From Eubacteriales bacterium (GTDB lineage Bacteria; Bacillota; Clostridia; Peptostreptococcales; Anaerovoracaceae): DNA of 64,000 nt. This document shows, in pieces, positions 9,356 to 19,331 of this stretch. Location of the stretch: assembly GCA_028872475.1 (NCBI GenBank), contig JAQYMQ010000023.1, positions 50,472-114,471 of the forward strand, given 5' to 3'. The notes below the pieces were generated by a model that saw nothing but the letters and a program-made list of their open reading frames with translations, was not told the DNA's origin and made no database searches. Position numbers and translations under genes: made by a program. How positions within the stretch are numbered: position 1 is the first letter of the stretch; the number at the start of each line of letters is the position of its first letter.

Positions 9356-9382
9356 AAAGAACGTATTAAACGTTCTTTTTAA
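9356..9382 (-). terminator. Intrinsic terminator of efp
   Basis: A perfect 11-bp stem, AAAAAGAACGT (9356-9366) and ACGTTCTTTTT (9372-9382), encloses a 5-base loop. It is symmetrical, but its place just below the efp stop on minus and above mltG makes it the efp terminator. Confidence 0.88.
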
Positions 9383-9389
9383 ATCTTAA

Positions 9390-9953
9390 TTATTGTTTAG
9401 CTCTACCTAGATATTCTCCAGTTCTTGTATCAATCTGAATAACTTCGCCTTCTTCAATAAAGATTGGCACCTGTATAACAGCTCCTGTTTCTACTGTTGC
9501 AGCCTTTGTTACGTTTGTAGCTGTATCACCTTTGACACCAGGCTCTGTTTCTGTAACTGCAAGGTTTACAAAATTAGGCGCTTCTACCAAGAATGGTGCT
9601 CCCTGAAAAAATTTAAGTGTTGCATCATCATTTTCTCTAAGATACTTCATAGCATCTTCACACTGTCCCTTAGCAACTGGAATCTGTTCGTATGTTTCAT
9701 TATCCATGAAATAGAATAATTCTCCATCATCATATAGGTACTGCATATGCTTTGTCTCAATATGAGCTTTAGGGAATTTATCATTTGGGTTAAAAGCTTC
9801 TTCTCTAGTTGCACCAGTCAAAATATTCTTATACTTTGTTCTTACAAACGCAGCGCCTTTTCCTGGTTTTACGTGTTGAAAATCTATTACTACGTGTGGC
9901 TCACCATTCATTTCAAATGTTACACCTTTTCTGAAATCTCCTGCACTTATCAT
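9390..9953 (-). CDS. efp: Translation elongation factor P
   Basis: At 187 residues it has the full three-domain EF-P length. EF-P enters the ribosomal E site and relieves stalling at polyproline. Domain I carries the tip loop KPGKGAA with Lys32, the position that is modified in many bacteria. C-terminal [19 protein letters not shown] is the diagnostic OB-domain ending. AAGGAG lies before the ATG. It follows ylbF by 77 bases. No EF-P modification enzyme is seen in this window. Confidence 0.97.
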   Translation of the reverse strand: MISAGDFRKGVTFEMNGEPHVVIDFQHVKPGKGAAFVRTKYKNILTGATREEAFNPNDKFPKAHIETKHMQYLYDDGELFYFMDNETYEQIPVAKGQCEDAMKYLRENDDATLKFFQGAPFLVEAPNFVNLAVTETEPGVKGDTATNVTKAATVETGAVIQVPIFIEEGEVIQIDTRTGEYLGRAKQ

Positions 9954-10030
9954 TTATATACTCCTTTTACTTACTTTGTTTTTCTCTGTTTAAATTATAC
10001 ATTAAATTGATATATTTACAACTTGCAAAA

Positions 10031-10357
10031 TTAGAATGCTATAGCATCTCCTAATATTTTATATATATCCTGAATCATAACAGATAATCTCATCTGTGTT
10101 TGTAGATATTCTGCTGCCAATGGATCTGCCATTACAATTGTAGTAAGCTTCTGTATGCTTTCAATCATTTCCGGTCCAACTTCTTGTCCTGTCATCTGTC
10201 TTGCCTGAACCTGCATCTGTTGATCCATAAAGTCCTTTAACATTTTATCTAATTCAGGATTTTCCTTTACTTTATTAGCAATATCTCTATACTGTTTATA
10301 CTCTTCAGATTCCTTAATAGCTTTACTTAAATTATGTGCTTCTTCATATACGTTCAT
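10031..10357 (-). CDS. YlbF/YmcA family regulator
   Basis: The 108-residue all-helical protein matches the YlbF/YmcA (Com_YlbF) family: EEAHNLSKAIKESEEYKQYRDIANKVKENPELDKML is its typical first half. In Bacillus, YlbF with YmcA and YaaT forms an Fe-S complex that helps RNase Y mature transcripts. Here the gene starts two bases after the RNase J stop, GGAGG leads the ATG, and the pairing with RNase J fits a role in mRNA processing. The partner genes ymcA and yaaT are not in the window. Confidence 0.85.
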   Translation of the reverse strand: MNVYEEAHNLSKAIKESEEYKQYRDIANKVKENPELDKMLKDFMDQQMQVQARQMTGQEVGPEMIESIQKLTTIVMADPLAAEYLQTQMRLSVMIQDIYKILGDAIAF

Positions 10358-10359
10358 CT

Positions 10360-12048
10360 CTATACCTCCATAAAAATTGGTAAAATTAATGGGTTTCTCT
10401 TTGTTCTAGAATAAATAAACTTTCTAAGATCATCCCTCACTGCTACTTTAATAGTATTCCATTCTACATTTTTGCTTAAATTTTGCTCTATCGCTTTTCG
10501 CGCTATAACAGTTGTTTCCGATATAAAACTTTCACTTTCTTTCATATATACAAAACCTCTTGATATAACGCTTGGACCAGATAAAATCTTACTCGATTTT
10601 CTGTCTACCGTTGCTACCACAATCAATAATCCTGATTCTGAAAGAACCTTTCTATCTCTTAAAACGATATTGCCAACATCACCAATGCCAAGACCGTCAA
10701 CAAGTACTGATCCGGCGGTAGTATGTTCTTTAACAACTGTGGCATTTTTCTTATCAATCTCTAGAGCATCACCATTACTTAAAATAAATATATTTTTTCT
10801 CTTAGTTCCAATCTGTTCGCCTATATCAGCTCCAGCTTTCAAATGTCTATATTCACCATGTACAGGCATAAAATACTTCGGTCTTATTAATGAATGCATT
10901 AATTTTAACTCTTCTGCACAAGCGTGTCCTGATACGTGCGTATCTGCTATATCAGAATATATAACATTAGCACCCTTTTCAATAAGTTTATTTACAACAT
11001 TGGATACCATTTTTTCATTTCCAGGAACCGGCGATGAAGAAAGAATAACCGTATCTCCTTTTTTAATCTCAATAGATCTATGTTCTGAATTTGCCATTCT
11101 TGCAAGTGCAGACATCGGCTCCCCTTGGCTACCAGTAGTTATAATAACTAATTTTTTATCCGGTATTGACGCTGTTTGATTAATATCTACAAGAGTTCCC
11201 TTGGGTATGCTTAAATATCCAAGCTCTGTTGCCAAAGAAACTACATTTTCCATACTTCTACCTGAAAATGCAACATTTCTTCTAAATTTTACTGCATTAT
11301 CTACAATCTTCTGTATTCTATGCACATTTGATGAAAATGTAGAAATAATAATTCTATTTTTTGCCGATCTCATGATAGTTTCAAGCGCGTTTCCAACTTT
11401 CATTTCTGATTCAGTAAATCCAGATCTTGTAGCATTTGTACTATCTGACATCATTAGCAAAACACCTTCTGAACCTAGTTGTGCAAGCTTTGCCAAATCA
11501 ATTGGATCACCATCTACAGGCGTATAATCTATTTTAAAGTCTCCTGTATGGAATATTTTACCCACAGGCGTATTAATAGCTATACAAATCGCATCTGCAA
11601 TAGAATGAGTTGTTCTAATTGCCTCTACCTTAAACACGCCTAAATTAAACTTATCACCAGCTTTTATATTCTTTAATTTAGGTTTTATTCCGTGTTCATC
11701 ACACTTGTTTTTTATAAGTCCAAGTGGCAATCTAGTACCAAAAATAGGCACATTCAATTTTTGCAATAAGTAAGGTACGGCACCTATGTGATCCTCATGT
11801 CCATGAGTAATAACAAGTCCTCTAACCTTTTCTGCATTCTTCACTAAGTATGAAAAATCCGGTATTACAACGTCTATACCAAACATTTCATCATCTGGAA
11901 AAGACATACCACAGTCAATTAGCATAATATCATTACCATACTCTATCGCTGTTATATTCTTTCCAATTTCATTTAAGCCTCCTAGCGGAATCACCCTCAA
12001 TTTTTTATTAGATTTTCCCATTGGCTTTTTAATTAACTTTTTTTCCAT
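10360..12048 (-). CDS. rnj: Ribonuclease J
   Basis: The 562-residue metallo-beta-lactamase/beta-CASP nuclease has 5'-3' exo- and endonuclease activity on mRNA and rRNA. The zinc motif HGHEDHIGAVPYLL lies near residue 80, HTGDFKIDYTP near residue 166, and the beta-CASP and C-terminal tetramerisation regions follow. GTHVSGHA-type sequence (ADTHVSGHACAEEL) and MPVHGEYRHL are conserved. The start MEKKLIKKPMGK has a distant AAAGGA; the internal ATG at residue 10 is possible. It sits upstream of ylbF and downstream of leuS. Confidence 0.95.
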   Translation of the reverse strand: MEKKLIKKPMGKSNKKLRVIPLGGLNEIGKNITAIEYGNDIMLIDCGMSFPDDEMFGIDVVIPDFSYLVKNAEKVRGLVITHGHEDHIGAVPYLLQKLNVPIFGTRLPLGLIKNKCDEHGIKPKLKNIKAGDKFNLGVFKVEAIRTTHSIADAICIAINTPVGKIFHTGDFKIDYTPVDGDPIDLAKLAQLGSEGVLLMMSDSTNATRSGFTESEMKVGNALETIMRSAKNRIIISTFSSNVHRIQKIVDNAVKFRRNVAFSGRSMENVVSLATELGYLSIPKGTLVDINQTASIPDKKLVIITTGSQGEPMSALARMANSEHRSIEIKKGDTVILSSSPVPGNEKMVSNVVNKLIEKGANVIYSDIADTHVSGHACAEELKLMHSLIRPKYFMPVHGEYRHLKAGADIGEQIGTKRKNIFILSNGDALEIDKKNATVVKEHTTAGSVLVDGLGIGDVGNIVLRDRKVLSESGLLIVVATVDRKSSKILSGPSVISRGFVYMKESESFISETTVIARKAIEQNLSKNVEWNTIKVAVRDDLRKFIYSRTKRNPLILPIFMEV

Positions 12049-12102
12049 ATTATATATAAATATTTTTCCTTTCTTTTTGTATCCTGTATAACCTCTCTAT
12101 AT

Positions 12103-14574
12103 CTATTTTACAACTATATTTACTAATCTTCCTGGTACAGCAATTACCTTAACAATTGTCTTTCCATATATTAATGCACTTATCTTCTGATTTTCTAAAG
12201 CCGCTGTCTCTAAGTCCTGTTTTGTTGCCTTCGTAGGCACATCAATTTTTTCTTTCACTTTGCCATTAATTTGAATTACTATTTCAATAGTATCTCTAAC
12301 AAGTGCTTTCTCATCAATTACAGGCCAACTTTCAAGAGTTACAGATTCTTTTTTACCTAAAGCTTCCCACATTTCTTCGCATACAAACGGCGTAAATGGC
12401 GAAAGAATTACTACAAGTTTTTCAATTACAGCTCTAAATAATTTTGCATTAAAGTTTTCGCTTTCCTTGTACTTGTACATTGCATTTACAAGTTCCATAA
12501 TCATTGAAATTGCAGTATTAAAATTGAATCTATCGCCAATATCTTCTCCTACCTTCTTAACAGTAGAATTTAATATAAATAACAATTCTTTATCTTCTTT
12601 AGATATAGGAGTTTCATCTGCCACAATATCTTTGAATTCTTCGACATTTTCAAAAACCATCTTATAAACACGATTAATAAATCTATGAGAGCCTTCTACT
12701 CCGCTATCAGACCAATCTAATTCCTTTTCTGGTGGTGCGGCAAACAAAATGAATAATCTTGCTGTATCTGTTCCATATTTACCACAAATTTCAGCTGGAG
12801 TAACTACATTACCAATAGATTTACTCATCTTTCTTCCATCTTTTATAACCATTCCCTGAGTCAAAAGATTTTCAAACGGTTCAGTCGTTTTCACTAATCC
12901 CATATCATAGAATACCATTTGGAAAAATCTTGCATATAGCAAATGTAATATTGCATGCTCAACTCCACCAATGTATTGGTCGACATTCATCCAATAATCC
13001 GTCTTTTTAGTGTCAAATATCTTATCTGCATTATTTGCATCACAAAATCTCAAGAAATACCAAGATGAATCCAAAAATGTATCCATAGTATCAATTTCTC
13101 TTGTTGCAGGTTGTCCACACTTAGGACATACCGTATCAGCAAACGTTTTACTACTTGCAATCGGCGACTTTCCTTTACCGGTAAATTCAACATCCTCAGG
13201 CAATAAAACTGGTAGATTTTCTTCTTTTTCAGGAACCCAACCACAATGCTCACAATAAATCATAGGAATTGGAGTTCCCCAATATCTCTGTCTTGAGATT
13301 AGCCAGTCACGTAATTTATAATTTACAGTCTTTTCTGCTATATTTTTTTCGGCTAACTTTGCAACAATTTTATCTAAAGCTTCGCCACTATATAATCCGT
13401 CAAATTCACCTGAATTAATCATCTTTCCTTCAGCAACAAAGGCTTCTGTTAAATTATTAATATCAATACTTTCATCAGATGGCTCGACTACAGGAATAAT
13501 TTCAAGATCAAACTTTTTGGCAAATTCAAAGTCTCTCTGATCATGGGCAGGCACAACCATAATCGCTCCACTTCCATATCCAAGCAATACATAATCTGAA
13601 ATGAAAATTGGAATCTTCTTTCCGTTTAATGGATTAATACAATATTTCCCAATAAATACGCCTGTCTTTTCTTTCGCCGTACTACTTCTTTCAATATCAG
13701 TCAAGTGCTTAACTTCTTCAATGTACTTATTTACCTCATCGTCGTATTCAGTACCAGCCACAAACTTTTTAACTAAAGCATGTTCCGGCGCCAAAACCAT
13801 ACAAGTAGCACCAAATACTGTATCAGCTCTTGTAGTAAATACATCTATCTTTTCATCTGAATCAAATACATCAAAAATTATTGTAGTACCTTCTGATCTA
13901 CCAATCCAGTTTTTTTGCATTACCTTAACTTTATTAGGCCAATTAGGTAGATTATCCAATCCATCAAGAAGCCTATCTGCATAATCCGTTATCCTAAAGT
14001 ACCACTGAGACAAATCTTTTTTAGTAACTACAGTACCACATCTTTCGCATTCGCCATCTACAACCTGCTCATTTGCAAGCACAGTCTGACAACTAGGACA
14101 CCAGTTTACCGGATTTTCCTTTTTATACACCAATCCTCTATTATAAAACTGTATAAAAATCCACTGCATCCATTTATAGTATTCCGGAGTACATGTAGCT
14201 AACTGTCTATCCCAATCATAAGACATACCTAACTTCTTAATCTGCTCTGTCATTTCAGCCATATTACTATATGTCCAATCTGCAGGTTCTAATCCATGCT
14301 TAATAGCAGCATTCTCAGCCGGCAATCCAAAGGCATCATAACCCATAGGATGAAGAACGTTAAAACCTTTCATTCTCTTATATCTAGCAACCACATCTCC
14401 TATAGCATAGTTTCTCACATGCCCCATATGTAGCTTTCCTGATGGATAAGGGAACATACAAAGAACATAGTACTTTTCCTTATCGTAAATTTCATCAGTC
14501 TTATATATCTGAGATTTTTCCCATTCTTCTTGCCATTTTTTTTCTATATCTTTAAAACTATATTCTCTCTGCAT
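12103..14574 (-). CDS. leuS: Leucyl-tRNA synthetase
   Basis: The 823-residue class Ia synthetase has normal length. The HIGH-type motif [11 protein letters not shown] is at residues 42-52, the editing domain is in the middle, and KMSKS is seen as [11 protein letters not shown] in the second half. A zinc-binding CPSCQ...CERCG pair is near residues 160-180. GAGAGG precedes the ATG, and the start overlaps the yqeK-rsfS end by 17 bases, so translation is probably coupled. No T-box leader is present because the gene is internal to an operon. Confidence 0.97.
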   Translation of the reverse strand: MQREYSFKDIEKKWQEEWEKSQIYKTDEIYDKEKYYVLCMFPYPSGKLHMGHVRNYAIGDVVARYKRMKGFNVLHPMGYDAFGLPAENAAIKHGLEPADWTYSNMAEMTEQIKKLGMSYDWDRQLATCTPEYYKWMQWIFIQFYNRGLVYKKENPVNWCPSCQTVLANEQVVDGECERCGTVVTKKDLSQWYFRITDYADRLLDGLDNLPNWPNKVKVMQKNWIGRSEGTTIIFDVFDSDEKIDVFTTRADTVFGATCMVLAPEHALVKKFVAGTEYDDEVNKYIEEVKHLTDIERSSTAKEKTGVFIGKYCINPLNGKKIPIFISDYVLLGYGSGAIMVVPAHDQRDFEFAKKFDLEIIPVVEPSDESIDINNLTEAFVAEGKMINSGEFDGLYSGEALDKIVAKLAEKNIAEKTVNYKLRDWLISRQRYWGTPIPMIYCEHCGWVPEKEENLPVLLPEDVEFTGKGKSPIASSKTFADTVCPKCGQPATREIDTMDTFLDSSWYFLRFCDANNADKIFDTKKTDYWMNVDQYIGGVEHAILHLLYARFFQMVFYDMGLVKTTEPFENLLTQGMVIKDGRKMSKSIGNVVTPAEICGKYGTDTARLFILFAAPPEKELDWSDSGVEGSHRFINRVYKMVFENVEEFKDIVADETPISKEDKELLFILNSTVKKVGEDIGDRFNFNTAISMIMELVNAMYKYKESENFNAKLFRAVIEKLVVILSPFTPFVCEEMWEALGKKESVTLESWPVIDEKALVRDTIEIVIQINGKVKEKIDVPTKATKQDLETAALENQKISALIYGKTIVKVIAVPGRLVNIVVK

Positions 14575-15517
14575 TGCGAGCCTCTCTTTCTATCTTGCTA
14601 CAATCCATCCAAAGTCTTTCAATGTTGTATCTGTCTCTCATTTCATAAGTTAAAAGGTTAATGATAATATCACCATAATCAAGTAAAATCCAACCTGATC
14701 GCCCATTGCCTTCTATACTTATCTTTTCAATATCCGCCTTAACAAAAACTTCCTCTGCCTCATCAGCGATGGCTTCTAAAAGTCGTTCATTTGATGCTGA
14801 AGCAATAATCATAAAGTCCGCAACTGCAGATTTTTCACCAATTGCAATAACCTCAATATCATCAGCTTTTTTATCATCTAGCTTATTTGCAACATTTATA
14901 GCCACTTGCTTAATATAATCTATATCGTTGTTTTGCTCTGCATTTTTAATCTGCTCTTCAAACCAATCTTTTGCCTTTAGAGTATCGTCGTCAATGACCT
15001 TTTCGCCCCTATTTTTTAAAATTTGCAAGGTCTCCGTCATATACCACAAACAAGCCTTATCAATATCCGTATACGCCATTTCTCGAAGTTTCTCAACACC
15101 TTCATAGGTTCTCAGTGGTTCTATCGCATCTGCAATATACACTATTTTCTCACATAGACTCATACCAACTCTGCCCGTTGTATGGTTGCATACTGCATTA
15201 ATTATTTCATCATTGTCAAAGCCCCAGTCATATTTAATCATTGCTGCAGCAGCCTTACCATGCACAACTCTTAAATTATCTAAATATTGAGTATTAAGAC
15301 CATATCTAATAATTGCATCTACCAACTCATTTACACTCATCTCTTTACACATATCGTGTAATAAGCCTGCAATATAACAATCTTCAATATTGGCACCATA
15401 ATGTCTTGCCAGCTTTTTGGCTTCATCGGCAACACCTAAAGTATGCGCCAATCTCTTCTCAGATAAATTTTCTTCCAAGTATTTTATTAAATCTATTCCT
15501 CTATACGTATAACCCAT
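14558..15517 (-). CDS. Fused YqeK (HD-domain Ap4A hydrolase) and RsfS (ribosomal silencing factor)
   Basis: One 319-residue frame joins two proteins that are normally separate neighbours. Residues 1-190 match Yqe[17 protein letters not shown], the HD pair in [10 protein letters not shown], and [25 protein letters not shown]. YqeK symmetrically cleaves diadenosine tetraphosphate. Residues 200-319 match RsfS/YbeB, which binds L14 and blocks subunit joining in starvation: [36 protein letters not shown] and [28 protein letters not shown]. No stop or start signal separates the halves. It overlaps nadD upstream and leuS downstream by 17 bases each. Confidence 0.9.
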   Translation of the reverse strand: MGYTYRGIDLIKYLEENLSEKRLAHTLGVADEAKKLARHYGANIEDCYIAGLLHDMCKEMSVNELVDAIIRYGLNTQYLDNLRVVHGKAAAAMIKYDWGFDNDEIINAVCNHTTGRVGMSLCEKIVYIADAIEPLRTYEGVEKLREMAYTDIDKACLWYMTETLQILKNRGEKVIDDDTLKAKDWFEEQIKNAEQNNDIDYIKQVAINVANKLDDKKADDIEVIAIGEKSAVADFMIIASASNERLLEAIADEAEEVFVKADIEKISIEGNGRSGWILLDYGDIIINLLTYEMRDRYNIERLWMDCSKIEREARNAERI

Positions 15518-16235
15518 TATTTAAAATATATTCCTCCACTGATTCATATACATACTCATCTATAGGCAAGCCTTCCTTAAGACACTTTCTTATCTCTGTA
15601 GATGATATATCATAAAGATTATTCGCAACTTCCAAAATATTTGCGTTATAATCTCTTCTTAATTGTTCAAGTTTATCTTTAATCTGCTTCTCTTCAACAT
15701 CGCCTGGTCTTCGTCCAACAACCACACCAAACTTGTCTAATATTTTTTCCGCCTTATACCAACGATCTATATGCAAAATTGAATCACTTCCACAAATAAA
15801 GTAAATTTCACAATCACTATACAAATTTTCCTTAAAGTGCATTAATGTATCATAAGTATATGAAATTTCGCCTTTATTTATTTCATAATCACTAATTTCT
15901 AATTTTCCATTTATTTTTTCCAAACTTTTAGTACTACTATCTTCTAGTGCGTCACCTTTACTAAAATTCAACTCACTTTCTATAGATAATTTCAAAATTT
16001 TCAATCTATCTTCTGCTGGCATAGCTTTAACTTCCTGTTTGAAAGGTTGTATAAATGTTGGCACCAGAATTACCTTATCAAAAGATAAACGCCTTACAAC
16101 ATCAAAGGCTAATGCAATATGCCCTTTATGACAAGGATCAAAACTTCCACCCATTATCCCTATTTTACAATCTTTATCTTTCAATATTTCCTCAGTATTC
16201 AACTTATTGTTTTCATCGATATTTATCTTATTCAT
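15501..16235 (-). CDS. nadD: Nicotinate-nucleotide adenylyltransferase NadD
   Basis: NadD makes deamido-NAD from nicotinate mononucleotide and ATP. The nucleotidyltransferase motif GIMGGSFDPCHKGHIALA follows an unusual N-terminal extension of about 24 residues, and the C-terminal ISSTEIRKCLKEG motif is present. The ATG at 16235 lacks a Shine-Dalgarno; a TTG at 16184 has GAGG five bases ahead and would give the usual length, so the start may really be there. The gene lies 15 bases after aspS. Together with pncB elsewhere in the window it gives a niacin-to-NAD salvage route. Confidence 0.92.
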   Translation of the reverse strand: MNKINIDENNKLNTEEILKDKDCKIGIMGGSFDPCHKGHIALAFDVVRRLSFDKVILVPTFIQPFKQEVKAMPAEDRLKILKLSIESELNFSKGDALEDSSTKSLEKINGKLEISDYEINKGEISYTYDTLMHFKENLYSDCEIYFICGSDSILHIDRWYKAEKILDKFGVVVGRRPGDVEEKQIKDKLEQLRRDYNANILEVANNLYDISSTEIRKCLKEGLPIDEYVYESVEEYILNNGLYV

Positions 16236-16250
16236 TATCGTAACGCAAGT

Positions 16251-18011
16251 TTACAGTTTCTTAATTCCTAACTCAGATAGTTGCTCCTCTGTAACATCGT
16301 TTGGAGCTTCAGAAACCATGCACTGCGCTGCCTGATTCTTAGGAAATGCCATAACTTCTCTTATGCTGTTTCTTCCTGAAAGTAACATTACAAGTCTATC
16401 TAAACCATAAGCTAAACCACCATGAGGGGGTGCTCCATATTTAAATGCCTCAACTAAGAATCCAAATTTAGATTCAATCTCTTCGTCTGTAATACCTAGA
16501 GCCTTAAACATTCTTGTCTGTAATGCTCTATCGTGAATTCTGATTGAGCCACCTCCAAGTTCTACACCGTTTAAAACAATATCGTAAGCCTTTGCCTTCA
16601 CCTGCTCCGGATTTGTTTCAAGTAAGTCTACGTCTTCTAATCTAGGAGAAGTAAACGGATGGTGCATTGCTGCCAATTCGCCTGTTTCATCATCTCTCTC
16701 AAATAACGGGAAGTCCGTAACCCATAACAATTTATACTCACTATCGTCAAGCAATCCTAATTCACCGGCAATATGTCTTCTTAAGAAGCCAAGAGTATCA
16801 AAAACTACCTTCGCTCTATCTGAGCAAATTAAGATTAAATCTCCATCTTTAGCATCAAAAACTTCGCCAATCTCTGTAAGCTGAACTTGGTCAAAGAACT
16901 TATTAACAGAAGAATTACATTCTCCATTTTCTTTCTTAATCCAAACAAGACCTTTAGCTCCATAAGATTTTGAAAGCTCAATAAGTTTATCAATCTTCTT
17001 TCTAGTATATGTAGCTGCACCGTTATCTATACAAATACCTCTAACTTCTCCACCCGCTTCAATAACATCATCAAAAACTTTAAAGCCCTGACCTTTAACA
17101 ACGTCAGCGATATCTTTTAACTCAAAGCCAAATCTTAGGTCTGGTTTGTCGCTACCATATCTTGACATAGCTTCATCAAAAGGCATTCTCTGAATAGGTG
17201 TAACAATATCCACATTCATCACTTCTTTGAAAAGTCTCTTCAAGAAGCCTTCCTGAATTTCAATTACATCATCAACATCAACAAAAGACATTTCTAAGTC
17301 AATCTGAGTAAATTCAGGCTGTCTATCTGCTCTTAAATCTTCATCTCTAAAACATTTTGCAACCTGAAAATATCTATCAGTTCCTCCAACCATTAATAAT
17401 TGCTTAAACATTTGTGGTGACTGAGGTAATGCATAGCACTTTCCAAGATGAACTCTTGATGGAACTAAGTAATCTCTCGCACCTTCTGGTGTAGGCTTGA
17501 TTAAAATAGGAGTTTCCACTTCTGTAAATCCGTTTTCATCATAATATGTTCTGGCTAGCTTAACAACCTTATGTCTAAATGTCAATGCTTGTTGCATTTC
17601 AAGTTTTCTTAAATCTAAATATCTATATTTTAATCTAAGATTATCGTCAACATTGTCGCCATCCTTTATATAAATTGGTGGTGTATCTGCTTCATTATAA
17701 ATAATTAAATCGCTGGCAAAAACTTCAATCTCACCTGTAGCAATCTTATCATTTACAGCCTGTCTTCTCTTAACAACACCTTTAATACCTACTACATATT
17801 CACTTCTTAAGCTATCTGCTTTATCAAAAACTTCTTTTGAAATATCATCGCCAAAAACAATTTGAACTATACCAGTCTTATCTCTTAAATCACAAAATAT
17901 CAGAGAACCTAAATTTCTTCTCTTTGCAATCCAGCCATTTAATACGACTTCCTGATCAATATTTGAAGAATTTAATTCTCCACACATACTAGTTCTTTTA
18001 TAAATTGTCAT
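16251..18011 (-). CDS. aspS: Aspartyl-tRNA synthetase
   Basis: The 586-residue class II bacterial-type AspRS has the N-terminal OB fold (VVLNGWIAKRRNLGSLIFCDLRDKTG), motif 2 (FRDEDLRADRQPEFTQIDLEMSF), the GAD insertion domain and motif 3 (GLAYGLDRLVMLL). GGGAG precedes the ATG by seven bases. hisS lies 37 bases upstream; the hisS-aspS order is classic in Firmicutes. The sequence does not say whether it is discriminating. Confidence 0.97.
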   Translation of the reverse strand: MTIYKRTSMCGELNSSNIDQEVVLNGWIAKRRNLGSLIFCDLRDKTGIVQIVFGDDISKEVFDKADSLRSEYVVGIKGVVKRRQAVNDKIATGEIEVFASDLIIYNEADTPPIYIKDGDNVDDNLRLKYRYLDLRKLEMQQALTFRHKVVKLARTYYDENGFTEVETPILIKPTPEGARDYLVPSRVHLGKCYALPQSPQMFKQLLMVGGTDRYFQVAKCFRDEDLRADRQPEFTQIDLEMSFVDVDDVIEIQEGFLKRLFKEVMNVDIVTPIQRMPFDEAMSRYGSDKPDLRFGFELKDIADVVKGQGFKVFDDVIEAGGEVRGICIDNGAATYTRKKIDKLIELSKSYGAKGLVWIKKENGECNSSVNKFFDQVQLTEIGEVFDAKDGDLILICSDRAKVVFDTLGFLRRHIAGELGLLDDSEYKLLWVTDFPLFERDDETGELAAMHHPFTSPRLEDVDLLETNPEQVKAKAYDIVLNGVELGGGSIRIHDRALQTRMFKALGITDEEIESKFGFLVEAFKYGAPPHGGLAYGLDRLVMLLSGRNSIREVMAFPKNQAAQCMVSEAPNDVTEEQLSELGIKKL

Positions 18012-18048
18012 CTATTTTCTCCCTATAATCTTTGCCTATATTTATTTT

Positions 18049-19305
18049 TTAAAACTCACAAGCTTGAACAATACTATCAATATCTAATGCAACAGTTTTT
18101 TGCTCTGATGTAGCCATATCCTTAATTGCCACAAGCCTTTGTTCCACTTCCTGTTCTCCAATAATTATTGTCTTTCTCGCACCTAGCCTGTCAGCAAGCT
18201 TAAATTGTCCCTTGAAATTACGTTCCATAGCATCTATTTCTGCTACTATACCCTTATTTCTTAAGTTTCTAACTAATTTAATTGCTTCTCTCTTTGCCTC
18301 ATCACCCATAAATGCTACAAAAACGTCAACACCTTTTGGTTCTTTTATCTCAATGCCATTCATTTCCATTAAAAGAAGTAATCTTTCCTTACCCATACCA
18401 AAGCCTACGCCTGGAATATGCGGTCCTCCTAATTCTTCAGCAAGATTATCATATCTTCCACCACCGCATACAGTGCCTTGTGCACCGATTGTATCAGTAA
18501 CAAATTCAAAGGCTGTCTTAGTGTAGTAATCAAGACCTCTAACAATATTAGGATTGACAGTATATTCAATCTCAGCACTGTCTAAATTAAACTTCAGATT
18601 TTCGAATGCTTCATGACAATCTTCGCATAGGTAATCAAGCATTCTAGGAGCATCTTTAACAAGTTCCTGACATATTTCACTCTTGCAATCTATTATCCTC
18701 ATTGGATTACGATGAAATCTAGATTGACAAGTGTGACATAATTCATCATATTTATCAGCTAAAAATGCCTTTAGCTTTTCTCTATGTACCGCTCTACATT
18801 TAGGACATCCTACAGAATTAATTTCAAGAGAAATATTTTTAATGCCGATCTTATTCAAAAAATCATTTGCTAAAGCAATAATTTCAAAATCTGCCATCAT
18901 TTCATCTGATCCAAATATCTCTGCGCCAAACTGGTGGAATTGTCTCAATCTACCAGCTTGTGGCTTTTCATATCTAAAACATGACATATCGTAATATATT
19001 TTTGAAGGCTGTGGTAATGCGTATAATTTGTTTTCAATAAACGCTCTCATTACTGGAGAAGTTCCTTCTGGTCTAAGAGTTAAGCTCTTATCAAATTGTC
19101 TCCACGTATACATTTCTTTTTGAACTATATCTGTAGTATCTCCAACACCTCTTACAAATAATTCTGTATGTTCAAAATCTGGCGTCCTTATCTCATTAAA
19201 TCCATATCTTCTGCACACATCATCAAATACAGATTCAATATATTGCCATTTATACGCCTCTTTAGGTAGTATGTCCTTTGTACCCTTTGGTGCCTTAGTT
19301 AGCAT
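18049..19305 (-). CDS. hisS: Histidyl-tRNA synthetase
   Basis: Class II HisRS of 418 residues. MLTKAPKGTKDILPKEA is the standard start; motif 2 (RPEGTSPVMRAFIENKL), FRYEKPQAGRLRQFHQFGAEIFG and the HisA motif (RGLDYYTKTAFEF) are visible, and the C-terminal anticodon domain follows. GGAGG lies nine bases before the ATG at 19305, so I prefer it over the in-frame ATG at 19326, which would put the Shine-Dalgarno inside the gene. It is 26 bases after hemZ. Confidence 0.96.
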   Translation of the reverse strand: MLTKAPKGTKDILPKEAYKWQYIESVFDDVCRRYGFNEIRTPDFEHTELFVRGVGDTTDIVQKEMYTWRQFDKSLTLRPEGTSPVMRAFIENKLYALPQPSKIYYDMSCFRYEKPQAGRLRQFHQFGAEIFGSDEMMADFEIIALANDFLNKIGIKNISLEINSVGCPKCRAVHREKLKAFLADKYDELCHTCQSRFHRNPMRIIDCKSEICQELVKDAPRMLDYLCEDCHEAFENLKFNLDSAEIEYTVNPNIVRGLDYYTKTAFEFVTDTIGAQGTVCGGGRYDNLAEELGGPHIPGVGFGMGKERLLLLMEMNGIEIKEPKGVDVFVAFMGDEAKREAIKLVRNLRNKGIVAEIDAMERNFKGQFKLADRLGARKTIIIGEQEVEQRLVAIKDMATSEQKTVALDIDSIVQACEF

Positions 19306-19331
19306 ACTCATCTTCCTCCATTTCAACTAAG

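Noticed and set aside
10472..11179. 235-codon plus-strand frame inside the RNase J gene
   Set aside because: Antisense to a well conserved nuclease gene, no ribosome site, no recognisable domain.
19306..19326. Upstream in-frame ATG codons for hisS
   Set aside because: They would place the strong GGAGG inside the gene and add residues not found in the family.
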